A stretch of DNA of 64,000 nt from the NCBI RefSeq assembly GCF_001652275.1, contig NZ_LVZK01000001.1, positions 434,001-498,000 on the forward strand. Direction: 5' to 3'. The notes beneath the pieces were generated by a model. It was not told the DNA's origin, searched no databases, and saw only the letters and a program-made list of their open reading frames with translations. Made by a program: the position numbers and the translations under genes. Position 1 is the stretch's first letter, and the number at the start of each line of letters is the position of its first letter. Below are positions 1 to 7,751 of this stretch, piece by piece. Source of the stretch: Peptidiphaga gingivicola. GTDB lineage: Bacteria; Actinomycetota; Actinomycetes; Actinomycetales; Actinomycetaceae.

Positions 1-27
1 GACGGCGTGGCCGTCAAAGACGATTGA
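1..27 (+). CDS. 3' end of an upstream gene (partial)
   Basis: Reading frame 1 runs from the window edge to a TGA at 25-27 and gives a short tail ending VAVKDD. The codons are GC-rich at third positions like the neighbouring genes. The next gene starts 31 bases later on the same strand. Too little is present to identify the product. A chance open frame of eight codons cannot be excluded. Confidence 0.35.
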   Translation, partial: DGVAVKDD

Positions 28-58
28 GGCGCCGACGGGCATAACCGAGGAAGCGCCA

Positions 59-883
59 ATGTCAAAGAAACCACGCAAGATTTCATCCCTTCTGACAATT
101 TTAGGAGTCATCATGACAGCATGCGGGGCAACGCCCGAACCAGGCCACGGCGAGGGCGAAGAGACCGTTTCGCCCACCCGGGCCATCCCCCTCGTCGATG
201 CACGACGCAACGCAATCCAACTCGAGCTCAGGATCCAGAACCTTCTCACGCGAGAATACGGAGTCGGCGTTTGGCAACCTATCGACAAGCGTCCCCAGGT
301 TAGAACTTCATCCACGGTCACGTGCCTTGATGACCAAGTCACCGAAACATGGCGTTTTGCAACCGCCGGCCCAATTAAAGATTCCCAGTGGAGGCAGGCC
401 GTCGAGCGCGTCTACAAGATCCTCAAACCCCTCGGATACGACAAGCCCGGGGTCAGGCAAATCCGCAACTCCCGCAGTAACGACCACGTCGCCGTCTTCA
501 ACCACCCCGGCACCGGCGGGCGCGTGGAGATCGGATACGACAAGGCCACCCTCGTCTCGGTCAACACCGGCTGCGCCAAAGGCGAGACCTGGGAAGGCTG
601 GCCCGACGGCACAGAGGTCCTCCCCGAGCACCTGCGCACAACAGGCCGCGCCCCCATCCACCTCGAACACGAAGTGTGGCCGGCAGGGACGCCCAGCGAC
701 AGTTCCACAACGCCACTGTCACCCACAAGCAGCGGCCAAACAGCACCGTTCGGCGAACACGCCACGTCATCGGGCAATCTCTCGCCAACCGACAACAATG
801 ATACAGAGAAGAGCGCGGCAACCGGCGGTTCTGACTCAATCCATAATCGCCTGGCCTCCTCGCGCTTCCCTTACATTCCCTAA
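59..883 (+). CDS. Putative secreted lipoprotein, type VII locus neighbour
   Basis: The 274-residue product begins with a lysine-rich n-region and a hydrophobic stretch ending in MTAC at residues 19-22, so Cys22 is the likely lipidated residue. Residues about 45-200 form a folded domain with two further cysteines and a WPDG turn. The tail (about 210-274) is Ser/Thr/Pro-rich and probably disordered. It resembles LppA/DUF4853-type actinobacterial lipoproteins in general layout, but I cannot confirm the family by eye. An SD-like GAGGAAG lies just upstream of the ATG. It precedes a small WXG/EspC-like gene on the same strand, so a role beside type VII cargo is inferred from context only. Confidence 0.7.
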   Translation: MSKKPRKISSLLTILGVIMTACGATPEPGHGEGEETVSPTRAIPLVDARRNAIQLELRIQNLLTREYGVGVWQPIDKRPQVRTSSTVTCLDDQVTETWRFATAGPIKDSQWRQAVERVYKILKPLGYDKPGVRQIRNSRSNDHVAVFNHPGTGGRVEIGYDKATLVSVNTGCAKGETWEGWPDGTEVLPEHLRTTGRAPIHLEHEVWPAGTPSDSSTTPLSPTSSGQTAPFGEHATSSGNLSPTDNNDTEKSAATGGSDSIHNRLASSRFPYIP

Positions 884-964
884 GCGGCTTTTCCCAACTA
901 TCCAATCAACGCACGCATCAGCATTTATCAAAACATGCATATTTCCCACAAAGGAGCACTGACT

Positions 965-1285
965 ATGAAGGAAACCGCCATCAATCCGACGGCCGTCAAA
1001 CAGGCAGGAGCGAAGGTGACCGACATGTCCGCGCGCATCCGCGCCATGTCGGGCGAAGCCCAAGCGCGAGCATCCAACGATCAGCTTACGGGGACCAACC
1101 TGGGCGCAGCCGCCGAACGTGCCGCCAATGCCCTGGCCAAGACGCGCACGATTCTCACCAATCGCTTCGACCAGCATGCCCAGGCGCTGACCGAAGCGGC
1201 AAAAGCGCTCGAGGAGCAGGACGCCAACGCGGCTCAACACTTCCGCAAAGCGAAAGTCGGCCGCTACGGCCCCACCATCAAATAG
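965..1285 (+). CDS. Small helical WXG100/EspC-like protein
   Basis: The 106-residue product is almost wholly predicted helix, Ala-rich and without a signal peptide, in the size class of WXG100/EspC proteins exported by type VII systems. Near its C-terminus it carries EEQDANAAQHF, which closely matches ETDADAAHDF in the small protein at 2487-2849. Type VII substrates often end in a helix with a YxxxD/E signal; the Tyr is not evident here. I chose the ATG at 965 over the upstream in-frame ATG at 935 because AAAGGAG lies 10 bases before it. No secretion ATPase is in the window. Confidence 0.6.
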   Translation: MKETAINPTAVKQAGAKVTDMSARIRAMSGEAQARASNDQLTGTNLGAAAERAANALAKTRTILTNRFDQHAQALTEAAKALEEQDANAAQHFRKAKVGRYGPTIK

Positions 1286-1360
1286 GAGACTGAAAAGGCG
1301 GCCAACAGCGCCCGGCCTAGCCCGTCGTTCGACGAACCGCAAGAACGCGGAACCGGCGGG

Positions 1361-1441
1361 CATTCGCCGAACGGCCAGGCTTTGCACGAAGGCGTCCTGC
1401 CCGGCCCTGAAACCCCTGGGACATTCGCCGAACGGCCGGGC
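1361..1441. repeat. 20-bp direct repeat pair in the 1286-1514 gap
   Basis: The 20-mer at 1361-1380 recurs at 1422-1441 with one mismatch, 61 bp apart. A partial third copy of its GGCCAGGCT core follows near 1465. The gap between the EspC-like gene and the reductase holds nothing else I can identify. Function unknown. Confidence 0.6.
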
Positions 1442-1514
1442 TCCGCCAAAGAAGCCAGGCTCGGCCGAACCGCCGCCACTTCCGTCGAGGCCGAAAAGCC
1501 AAGAGAATAGAGAC

Positions 1515-2360
1515 ATGAGCATTCGAAACATCACCCTCAACAGCGGCCACACGATCCCCCAACTCGGCTTCGGCACATATAAGATCACGGGGGAGGACAC
1601 GCAAAGGACGGTCGAGCACGCCCTCTCGATCGGCTACCGGCACATCGACACTGCGCAGATGTACGGAAACGAGGCGGAGGTCGGGGCGGCGATAGCGGCG
1701 TCGCCCGTCCCCCGCGAGGAATTGTTCGTCACAACGAAACTCGACAACGGCAACCACGCCCCGGATCGCGCGCGCGAATCTTTCGCGGAATCCCTGACGA
1801 AGCTCGGCCTCGACTACGTCGACCTGTTCCTCATCCACTGGCCGCTGCCCAACCTCTACGGGACCGGGTATCTCGCCGCGTGGAAGACCATGGAGGAGTT
1901 CGTCGAGGACGGCCGCGCGCGCTCGATCGGCGTCTCGAACTTTGAGCGCGACCATCTGCAGCTGCTCATCGACGAGTCGGGCACGGTTCCCGCGGTCAAC
2001 CAGATCGAGCTGCATCCGCTGTTCCAAAACCGCGAGGTGGCGCAGTTCTGCCGCGACAACGGAATCGCCGTCGAAGCGTGGGCGCCCCTCGTGCGCGGCG
2101 CGATAGCGGACAACCCGGTCGTCGCGAACATCGCCTCCGCACGCGGCTGCACGCCCGCTCAGGCGATTCTCGCCTGGCATTTCGCCAAGGGGCACATCGT
2201 TTTCCCCAAGTCCGTCACGCCTGCCCGGATAGCCGAGAACTTCGCTTCCGCCGACGTCGCCCTAACCCCCGGCGACATCGAAGCGATCGACTCGCTTGAC
2301 CGCGGCGAGGCCGGGCGCACCGGGTACCACCCCGAGACGATGGAGAGAGCCGCACGGTAA
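1515..2360 (+). CDS. Aldo/keto reductase (2,5-diketo-D-gluconate reductase type)
   Basis: A 281-residue TIM-barrel NADPH-dependent reductase of the AKR5/DkgA group. The family tetrad is visible as Asp45, Tyr50, Lys75 and His108 (DTAQMYGNE, TTKL, LIHWP). The C-terminal cofactor-binding segment has FPKSVTPARIAEN, typical of the family. Length matches usual members (about 275-285). Such enzymes reduce small ketones, aldehydes and diketogluconate, so the natural substrate cannot be read from sequence. It sits alone between type VII-like genes and probably has no functional link with them. Confidence 0.9.
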   Translation: MSIRNITLNSGHTIPQLGFGTYKITGEDTQRTVEHALSIGYRHIDTAQMYGNEAEVGAAIAASPVPREELFVTTKLDNGNHAPDRARESFAESLTKLGLDYVDLFLIHWPLPNLYGTGYLAAWKTMEEFVEDGRARSIGVSNFERDHLQLLIDESGTVPAVNQIELHPLFQNREVAQFCRDNGIAVEAWAPLVRGAIADNPVVANIASARGCTPAQAILAWHFAKGHIVFPKSVTPARIAENFASADVALTPGDIEAIDSLDRGEAGRTGYHPETMERAAR

Positions 2361-2486
2361 TCTGCTAACAATAATCTGCTGACGGCGATAATCTATAGCC
2401 AAGGCATCGGTCGCCGCAAAGCGCGGTGTCGCGGGCATGTTCGCCTTGCGCACACCACATACACGCTTCTTAACGAAGGAATATCA

Positions 2487-2849
2487 ATGTCCATTGTTTC
2501 TGCCGACCCCTCAGAGCTGGAAACGTTAAGGTCCCGCCTCATTGCGGACTCGAATAGTCTGTCCAAGATCGGCCTTCCCGACAGCCCGGACGCATCCTCG
2601 ACAGGATCGGACGATCTGGCCTCGGCATGCGAAGATTTTCTGAGTAACGCGAAAAAACGAATCGCAGGGAGTCGTTCCTGGTGTGAAAAGACAGCCGAAG
2701 GCATCGACTTCACATCGCAACATATCGGCGAGACCGACGCCGACGCCGCCCACGATTTCTGCGATAAGTTCGGACCGGTAATGGGCCCTGTACTGCAATT
2801 AACCTTCAATTGGAGCTACGTATTCAACTGGGACCCCGACAAGTTTTAA
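2487..2849 (+). CDS. Small EspC/WXG-like partner of the calpain effector
   Basis: The 120-residue acidic helical protein has no signal peptide. It contains ETDADAAHDF near residue 80-90, echoing the motif in the small protein at 965-1285 and resembling the helix end of WXG100/EspC proteins. GAAGGA lies 8 bases before the ATG. It precedes the WXG-calpain gene by 129 bp on the same strand, an arrangement in which small WXG-like proteins commonly act as chaperone or co-secreted partner of a large effector. That role is inferred. Cys48, Cys67 and Cys91 are unusual for a secreted WXG100 protein. Confidence 0.6.
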   Translation: MSIVSADPSELETLRSRLIADSNSLSKIGLPDSPDASSTGSDDLASACEDFLSNAKKRIAGSRSWCEKTAEGIDFTSQHIGETDADAAHDFCDKFGPVMGPVLQLTFNWSYVFNWDPDKF

Positions 2850-2978
2850 GGATTCCATGGATATGAAATCAACTAGGTTGCACTCCGGCGGCAGGCCGTG
2901 CTTTGCGATTGACTGAGCTAATTCACGTTTCCCGTCCAATCCCGCCCAATACGACACACACGGTTCAAAGGAGGAAAC

Positions 2979-4319
2979 ATGCCCATCCCCTACTTTTCCC
3001 TTTTCATCGGCGAACTCCCGGGAAAGCCAGACCGTCTGTTTGCCACGGCGGCGAGACTTCGATCCAATGCCGGCGAAGCGGCAGACATACATTCTGACGT
3101 CCGCCGCTCCGACGGGTTCGCGCCCAATTGGAAAGGAAAATCTGCCGCCGCGTTCAACGTGTCCAAGAACGTGCAATCCGAAGATCTCGCCGTCCTGAGC
3201 GGCGGCCTGTCCGACGGCGCAGAGTCCCTCGAAGCTTTTGCCTGGATTTTAAGCGAACGGAAGAAAGCGGTCGCCGAACAGCGGGCCATCCTGAAGGACT
3301 ACGACAGGCAGGTCAACGAGGCGCCTGACGCAGACAAAAAGAAGGTCTATGACGATTTGAAAGATTCCGCCAGCAGGATTCGCGCCGAATATCACAACAC
3401 ATTCAAGCAGACGGAGGAGGACGCGACCGTATGCGCGGCGGAAATGCGAAAGCACCTGCACATCGAACCGCTCAATCGAAACAACGGCACGTCGATTGGA
3501 CGACGCACCGACCTGTCGGACGACGACATCAAAAGGATCAACGGGCAACTGGAAAACCCCGACCCGAACCTCGTCAATCAGGGAAGCATCGGAGACTGCT
3601 ATTATCTCGCCTCCTTGGCCGCGATTATGCAGACAGACAAGGGCGACGAGTGGCTGCGCTCCTGCGTGAAGCCTCATTACGACGAAGCCGGCAGGCAAGA
3701 CGGCTACCTTGTGACCGTCTACGACGATCCTCTTCACCCCGATTCGTCTGCTTCGCAAACAGTCCTGGTCACCGACGTCTACCAGAATGGAGTAAAGGGA
3801 AAAGACGGCGAGCCCAGCCTCGCTTCCATATTCGAGTCCGCGTACGGCCAGATCCACCCGGGCGGAACCGCCGGTTCCACTCCAAACGGACAGGGAATAG
3901 GCAGCGGACGGTCGACGGACGCCATGAAGGACATCACCGGAGAGGAAGCTAAGAGGATAGACCGGAACGAGGGTTTCATAGGCCTGTTTTCAGGTTACAG
4001 CGAGGAGCAACGCACGGAAATCGGAAACGCCGCGAAAGATCACCCGGTGGTGGCCGATACAAACGCTTCGCTTCCCGGTTTCGATAAGGACGGCAACGGG
4101 AAGGCAACCGTAACAATCAACGGCCAGCCGCAGACCATTAGCATAGTCTCCAACCATTCTTACACTGTGGTATCCTCCGACAGCAATGGCGTCACCATGC
4201 GCAATCCCTGGGGATTGAACCAGACCGACGGAGAAGATGCTCCCGCTGAGTTCACGATGTCTTGGGAGGATTTCGAAAAGTACTACGGCGACGTCGCAAT
4301 TGGAAACTACCCATCATGA
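2979..4319 (+). CDS. WXG-domain protein with C-terminal calpain-like cysteine protease
   Basis: A 446-residue protein. The N-terminal ~170 residues are helical and carry a WKG (W-x-G) turn at Trp51, like WXG100/LXG cargo domains; no Sec signal is present. Residues about 180-446 match the calpain (peptidase C2) core: QGSIGDCYYLA gives oxyanion Gln201 and nucleophile Cys207, NHSYTV gives His393, and RNPWG gives Asn409. The six-residue Gln-to-Cys spacing is that of calpains. The triad is complete, so activity is likely. A strong SD (AGGAGG) precedes the ATG. The stop overlaps the next gene's start (ATGA). I infer a secreted protease effector or toxin exported by a type VII system, with the coupled lipoprotein as candidate inhibitor; a house-cleaning protease is the alternative. 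Confidence 0.8.
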   Translation: MPIPYFSLFIGELPGKPDRLFATAARLRSNAGEAADIHSDVRRSDGFAPNWKGKSAAAFNVSKNVQSEDLAVLSGGLSDGAESLEAFAWILSERKKAVAEQRAILKDYDRQVNEAPDADKKKVYDDLKDSASRIRAEYHNTFKQTEEDATVCAAEMRKHLHIEPLNRNNGTSIGRRTDLSDDDIKRINGQLENPDPNLVNQGSIGDCYYLASLAAIMQTDKGDEWLRSCVKPHYDEAGRQDGYLVTVYDDPLHPDSSASQTVLVTDVYQNGVKGKDGEPSLASIFESAYGQIHPGGTAGSTPNGQGIGSGRSTDAMKDITGEEAKRIDRNEGFIGLFSGYSEEQRTEIGNAAKDHPVVADTNASLPGFDKDGNGKATVTINGQPQTISIVSNHSYTVVSSDSNGVTMRNPWGLNQTDGEDAPAEFTMSWEDFEKYYGDVAIGNYPS

Positions 4320-4855
4320 TCTCTCAACGACTGAAAGCGATTGCCGTCATTTGCTTGGCGGCGACAAGCTGCGCGCTCAATCCGGAGACAACTGGCCCCT
4401 CGACAAACCTCAAGAGCTCGTCGGCAGCTCCGACGCAACTCCCGACTCCTACACAACCTTCGACATCAACACAATCGTCGACTTCGTTACAACCGTCGAC
4501 TTCCACGCAACCCTCGACAGGAGGCACCACAATGGCCTGCAACGGTTACATCATCAGCATTCAGGAATCAGCCCTTTTCCGGCCCGGCAAAAAGATGTCG
4601 CCGTCGTTTTCTGTGAACGGAGTGAGAGTCGATGACGACGGCGAAAAAGTCGCCACGATCAACGGCACCAATTTGCCGGCCAGCAAGCTGAGAGTCGGGG
4701 AATCTGTCACACAAAAGGACGCAGGGCGATTCACCCTCACGGGCATCACACCGGCCTCGGGCGAAGCCAAGTTTGGAGGCGGCGGCATCGCGCACTTCTG
4801 CTACGAGCCCGCCCCGGGTTTCGAACTCAGCCCGGGTGTGGCCGACGGAAACTAG
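4316..4855 (+). CDS. Lipoprotein coupled to the calpain-like gene (candidate immunity protein)
   Basis: The 179-residue product starts at the ATG that overlaps the calpain stop (ATGA), which implies translational coupling. Residues 1-19 form a lipoprotein signal ending in ATSC (Cys19 lipidated). A Pro/Ser/Thr/Gln linker with repeated TQPST-like units spans about 30-72. A C-terminal domain of about 105 residues looks beta-rich and has Cys76 and a second Cys near 162 that could pair. An upstream in-frame ATG lies inside the calpain gene and lacks an SD. A surface-anchored inhibitor of the cognate protease is inferred from the coupling; no family was recognised. Confidence 0.7.
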   Translation: MISQRLKAIAVICLAATSCALNPETTGPSTNLKSSSAAPTQLPTPTQPSTSTQSSTSLQPSTSTQPSTGGTTMACNGYIISIQESALFRPGKKMSPSFSVNGVRVDDDGEKVATINGTNLPASKLRVGESVTQKDAGRFTLTGITPASGEAKFGGGGIAHFCYEPAPGFELSPGVADGN

Positions 4856-4980
4856 GGAAGGCGACAGGCGAACCGTGAGAAGCGCCAACGACAGCGCCCC
4901 GCCTAACGTACTAGTATCGTACCGACGTCGCGGCAGATTGCCGCACACCCGCTTTCGCGGGCCGCTAACTAAGGAGCATT

Positions 4981-5775
4981 ATGGTCACGTACGCCTATGT
5001 CATTGCCGGGTCCGAAGCGACCGGCGGCGCCGGAATCCAGGTCGATCTCAAAACTTTCCACCAGCTGGGCGTCTATGGCATGGGAACCCTGACGTGCATC
5101 GTCTCCGTCGATCCGAAGAACGACTTCAACCATCGTTTCGTCCCGATCGCCCCCGAGCTCATACACGACCAGATCGAGGCCGCCCTCGGCATTCGGGACA
5201 TCGACACGGTGAAGATCGGCATGCTCGGAACGCCGGAGACGATCGACGTCGTCGAGGAAGGGCTCAAAAGCCAGGAGTGGAAGAACGTGGTCCTCGACCC
5301 TGTGCTCATCTGCAAGGGCGGGGAGCTCGGCGCGTCCACCGACGAGGCCCTGAAAGCCAAGATCCTCCCGCTCGCCACGGTGGCCACGCCGAACTATTTC
5401 GAGGCGTGCACGCTGGCGGGGATGGAAAAGCTCGAGACGATTGAGGACATGACTGAGGCCGCACGCAGGATCAGCGCCCTCGGCCCGAAGCACGTGGTCG
5501 TCAAGGGCGGCGTGGACTTCCCCGGGCCAGACGCCGTCGACCTGCTCTGGGACGGCGAGAGGGCAACCGTGTTCGCCGAGCCGAAGATCGGCGAGTACAA
5601 GGTCTCCGGCGCGGGCTGCACGCTGGCGGCGGCCGTCACCGCCGAGCTCGCCAAGGGCGCCGCGATCGAGGACGCCGTCCGCGTCGCCAAGGACATGGTG
5701 ACAGCGGCCATCAAGGGCCGGGTTCCCGCTCGCACGACCTACGACTGGGCGTGGCAGGGGGCCTACCGAGGCTGA
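4981..5775 (+). CDS. PdxK/ThiD-family kinase (pyridoxal or hydroxymethylpyrimidine kinase)
   Basis: A 264-residue ribokinase-superfamily enzyme. The N-terminal GSEATGGAGIQVDLKTF is the ThiD/PdxK substrate-site motif, VKGG near residue 178 is the mid-domain strand, and SGAGCTLAAA near residue 214 contains the anion hole with the catalytic-site Cys seen in this family. The family phosphorylates HMP(-P) for thiamine or pyridoxine/pyridoxal for PLP synthesis; sequence alone does not settle which. AAGGAG precedes the ATG. It stands alone, with no other thiamine genes nearby. Confidence 0.88.
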   Translation: MVTYAYVIAGSEATGGAGIQVDLKTFHQLGVYGMGTLTCIVSVDPKNDFNHRFVPIAPELIHDQIEAALGIRDIDTVKIGMLGTPETIDVVEEGLKSQEWKNVVLDPVLICKGGELGASTDEALKAKILPLATVATPNYFEACTLAGMEKLETIEDMTEAARRISALGPKHVVVKGGVDFPGPDAVDLLWDGERATVFAEPKIGEYKVSGAGCTLAAAVTAELAKGAAIEDAVRVAKDMVTAAIKGRVPARTTYDWAWQGAYRG

Positions 5776-5871
5776 TTGACGCGCTGCTTCGGCGACGCGG
5801 CTGAATCCGTGCCGCCGCCCGCCCCGGCGGCCCCGGCTGGACGGACCCGTCGGGCGGCTATGTTCGACGGG

Positions 5872-5905
5872 GCGCGAGGAGTCGACCAAGCGCGAGGAGT
5901 CGACC
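5872..5905. repeat. Two tandem copies of an 18-bp unit
   Basis: GCGCGAGGAGTCGACC occurs at 5872-5887 and again at 5890-5905. The copies lie in the 181-bp gap between two convergent genes (kinase and dnaB). No coding or regulatory role is evident. Confidence 0.6.
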
Positions 5906-5956
5906 GATTGCGGCGCTCCGCCGCGGCCCGGCGACGCCGACGTCGTCCTTCCGCCG

Positions 5957-7315
5957 TCAGTCGGCGATCTCCGCGAAACGCGAGAAATGCCCCTGGAACG
6001 CCAGTTCCACGATCCCCGTCGGGCCCGAGCGCTGCTTGCCGATGATGATGTCGGCCATGCCCTGCTTTTCCGTGTTCTCGTTGAACATGTCCTCGCGGTG
6101 GATGAGAAGCACGACGTCGGCGTCCTGCTCCAACGAACCCGACTCGCGAAGGTCCGCAACCTGCGGGCGCTTGTCGTTGCGCTTTTCCGAATCTCGATTG
6201 AGCTGGGCGACGGCGACGATCGGTATCTCAAGCTCCTTGGCCAAAAGCTTGATCGAACGGGAGAACTCGGAAACCTCCTGCTGGCGAGACTCCACCGACT
6301 TTCCGCCCGACGTCAGCAGCTGCAAATAGTCGATGACGATGAGCTGGATGTCGAACTGCTGCTTCATCCGGCGCGACTTGGCGCGAATCTCCCCCATTGT
6401 CATGTTCGGCGAATCGTCTACGATGAGGGGGGCCTGCGAGATCTTGTCGAGGGTTCGGGCGATCTCCTGCCAGTCTCGGCTCTCCAGCTCGCCCTTGATC
6501 ATCCGGTCGAGGAACACGCGGGATTCGGCCGCGAGCAGCCGCATCGAGAGCTCAGTCCGGTTCATCTCCAACGAAAAGTAGGCGGCGGCCTTGTTGTTGT
6601 GGACGGCGCACGAGCGGCAGATGTCCATAGCCAAGGTCGATTTGCCGCCGCCCGGGCGCGCCGCGATGATGATCATCTGGCCCGCGCGCAGCCCGTTGAG
6701 CTTCGCGTCGAGCTCAGCAAAGCCCGTGGGCACGCCGTCCAGCCCGCCGTCGCGGTTCGCGTTGCGCTCCAGCTCCTCGTACAGGTCGGGAACCACCTGT
6801 TCGAGGGTGACGTAATTCGTCGAATTGCGTTGCTCCGAAACCGCGAAAACCTCGGACTGCGCCAGATTGACAAGGCCCTCGACGTCTGCGCCGTCCGTCG
6901 TGTATCCGAGTTGGACGATTCGCGTCCCCACCTCCACAAGGGAGCGCAGCTGCGCCTGCTCGCGCACGATGCCCGCGTAGTATGCCGCGTTGGCGGCCGT
7001 CGGGACCGTCGCCACGAGCGTATGAAGATAGGGAAGGCCTCCGATGCGCTCCAGTTCGCCCTTCCTCTTCAGCTCGGCGCCGACGGTCACGGCGTCGGCG
7101 GGGTCGCCGCGTCCGAACAGCTCGACGACGACGTCGTACACGGAAGCGTGCGCCGGCCTGTAAAAGTCCGTGGCGCGGAGAATCTCGATGACGTCGGCGA
7201 TGGCGTCCTTCGACAGCATCATGCCCCCCAAAACGGACATCTCCGCATCGATGTTCTGCGGCGGGACCCGCTCGAAAGACGAACCGCCCTGAGCCCCTTC
7301 GCTCACAATGCTCAC
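5957..7315 (-). CDS. dnaB: Replicative DNA helicase DnaB
   Basis: The hexameric fork helicase, 452 residues from the chosen start. The N-terminal DnaG-interacting domain starts at PPQNIDAEMSVLGGM. The RecA-like domain has Walker A ARPGGGKST, the Walker B-region IVIDYLQLL and the C-terminal arginine-finger region with DLRESGSLEQDAD. I chose the GTG at 7315 because GCGAGG sits 5 bases before it and the protein then begins just ahead of the conserved domain. The frame stays open further upstream only through the DnaA-box region. Unlike most actinobacteria, dnaB is not directly downstream of rplI; a 14-kb block separates them. Confidence 0.95.
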   Translation of the reverse strand: MSIVSEGAQGGSSFERVPPQNIDAEMSVLGGMMLSKDAIADVIEILRATDFYRPAHASVYDVVVELFGRGDPADAVTVGAELKRKGELERIGGLPYLHTLVATVPTAANAAYYAGIVREQAQLRSLVEVGTRIVQLGYTTDGADVEGLVNLAQSEVFAVSEQRNSTNYVTLEQVVPDLYEELERNANRDGGLDGVPTGFAELDAKLNGLRAGQMIIIAARPGGGKSTLAMDICRSCAVHNNKAAAYFSLEMNRTELSMRLLAAESRVFLDRMIKGELESRDWQEIARTLDKISQAPLIVDDSPNMTMGEIRAKSRRMKQQFDIQLIVIDYLQLLTSGGKSVESRQQEVSEFSRSIKLLAKELEIPIVAVAQLNRDSEKRNDKRPQVADLRESGSLEQDADVVLLIHREDMFNENTEKQGMADIIIGKQRSGPTGIVELAFQGHFSRFAEIAD

Positions 7316-7448
7316 ATTGGCCTCGCTTATCGGTGATCTACACGGTGGACAGCCAGCGACGACGCGGGAATTAGCCGGTGATGGAATTGAGCTCGACAGC
7401 TCATGCCCGCCCTCGCTTTCGGCCATCCAAGGGTATCGCCCAGACGTC

Positions 7449-7673
7449 CATCCACAAACTCGTATCACCCCCAGTTGTGGATAACTTGTGGAGACACGCC
7501 GCCGACTCTGTGGGCGGCGTGTGGACTCCGTGTGGATACCGCACGTCGAAAATCCACAGACTGCGGTGTTTCTGTCCACATCTGTGGACAACGTGGGTGA
7601 GAAGCCCTCGATTCCGTCCCCAAGTCTGTCCACAGGAGTGGATAGCGGCGACGACCGTCGGCGAGATATCCAC
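7449..7673. promoter_or_regulatory. DnaA-box cluster upstream of dnaB
   Basis: The 436-bp gap between divergent dnaB and the MATE gene holds many 9-mers matching actinobacterial DnaA boxes. Perfect: TGTGGATAA at 7476-7484 and TGTGGACAA at 7583-7591. One mismatch: TGTGGATAC at 7531-7539, CTGTCCACA at 7572-7580 and CTGTCCACA at 7626-7634. Weaker ones lie at 7448-7456, 7550-7558 and near 7665. Both orientations occur. It could be a DnaA-controlled dnaB promoter, a DnaA-titration site, or part of an origin. This is the only content I see in the gap. Confidence 0.75.
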
Positions 7674-7751
7674 GATGGTGAGACACGCCCTTACCTCAAG
7701 CTGCACTTGAAGTTACTGGCCTGCCTACCTCCGTGGGGTTAGTCTAGCCGG

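Noticed and set aside
7316-7633. N-terminal extension of DnaB
   Set aside because: Would translate the DnaA-box region; no similarity to DnaB and a better GTG start exists at 7315.
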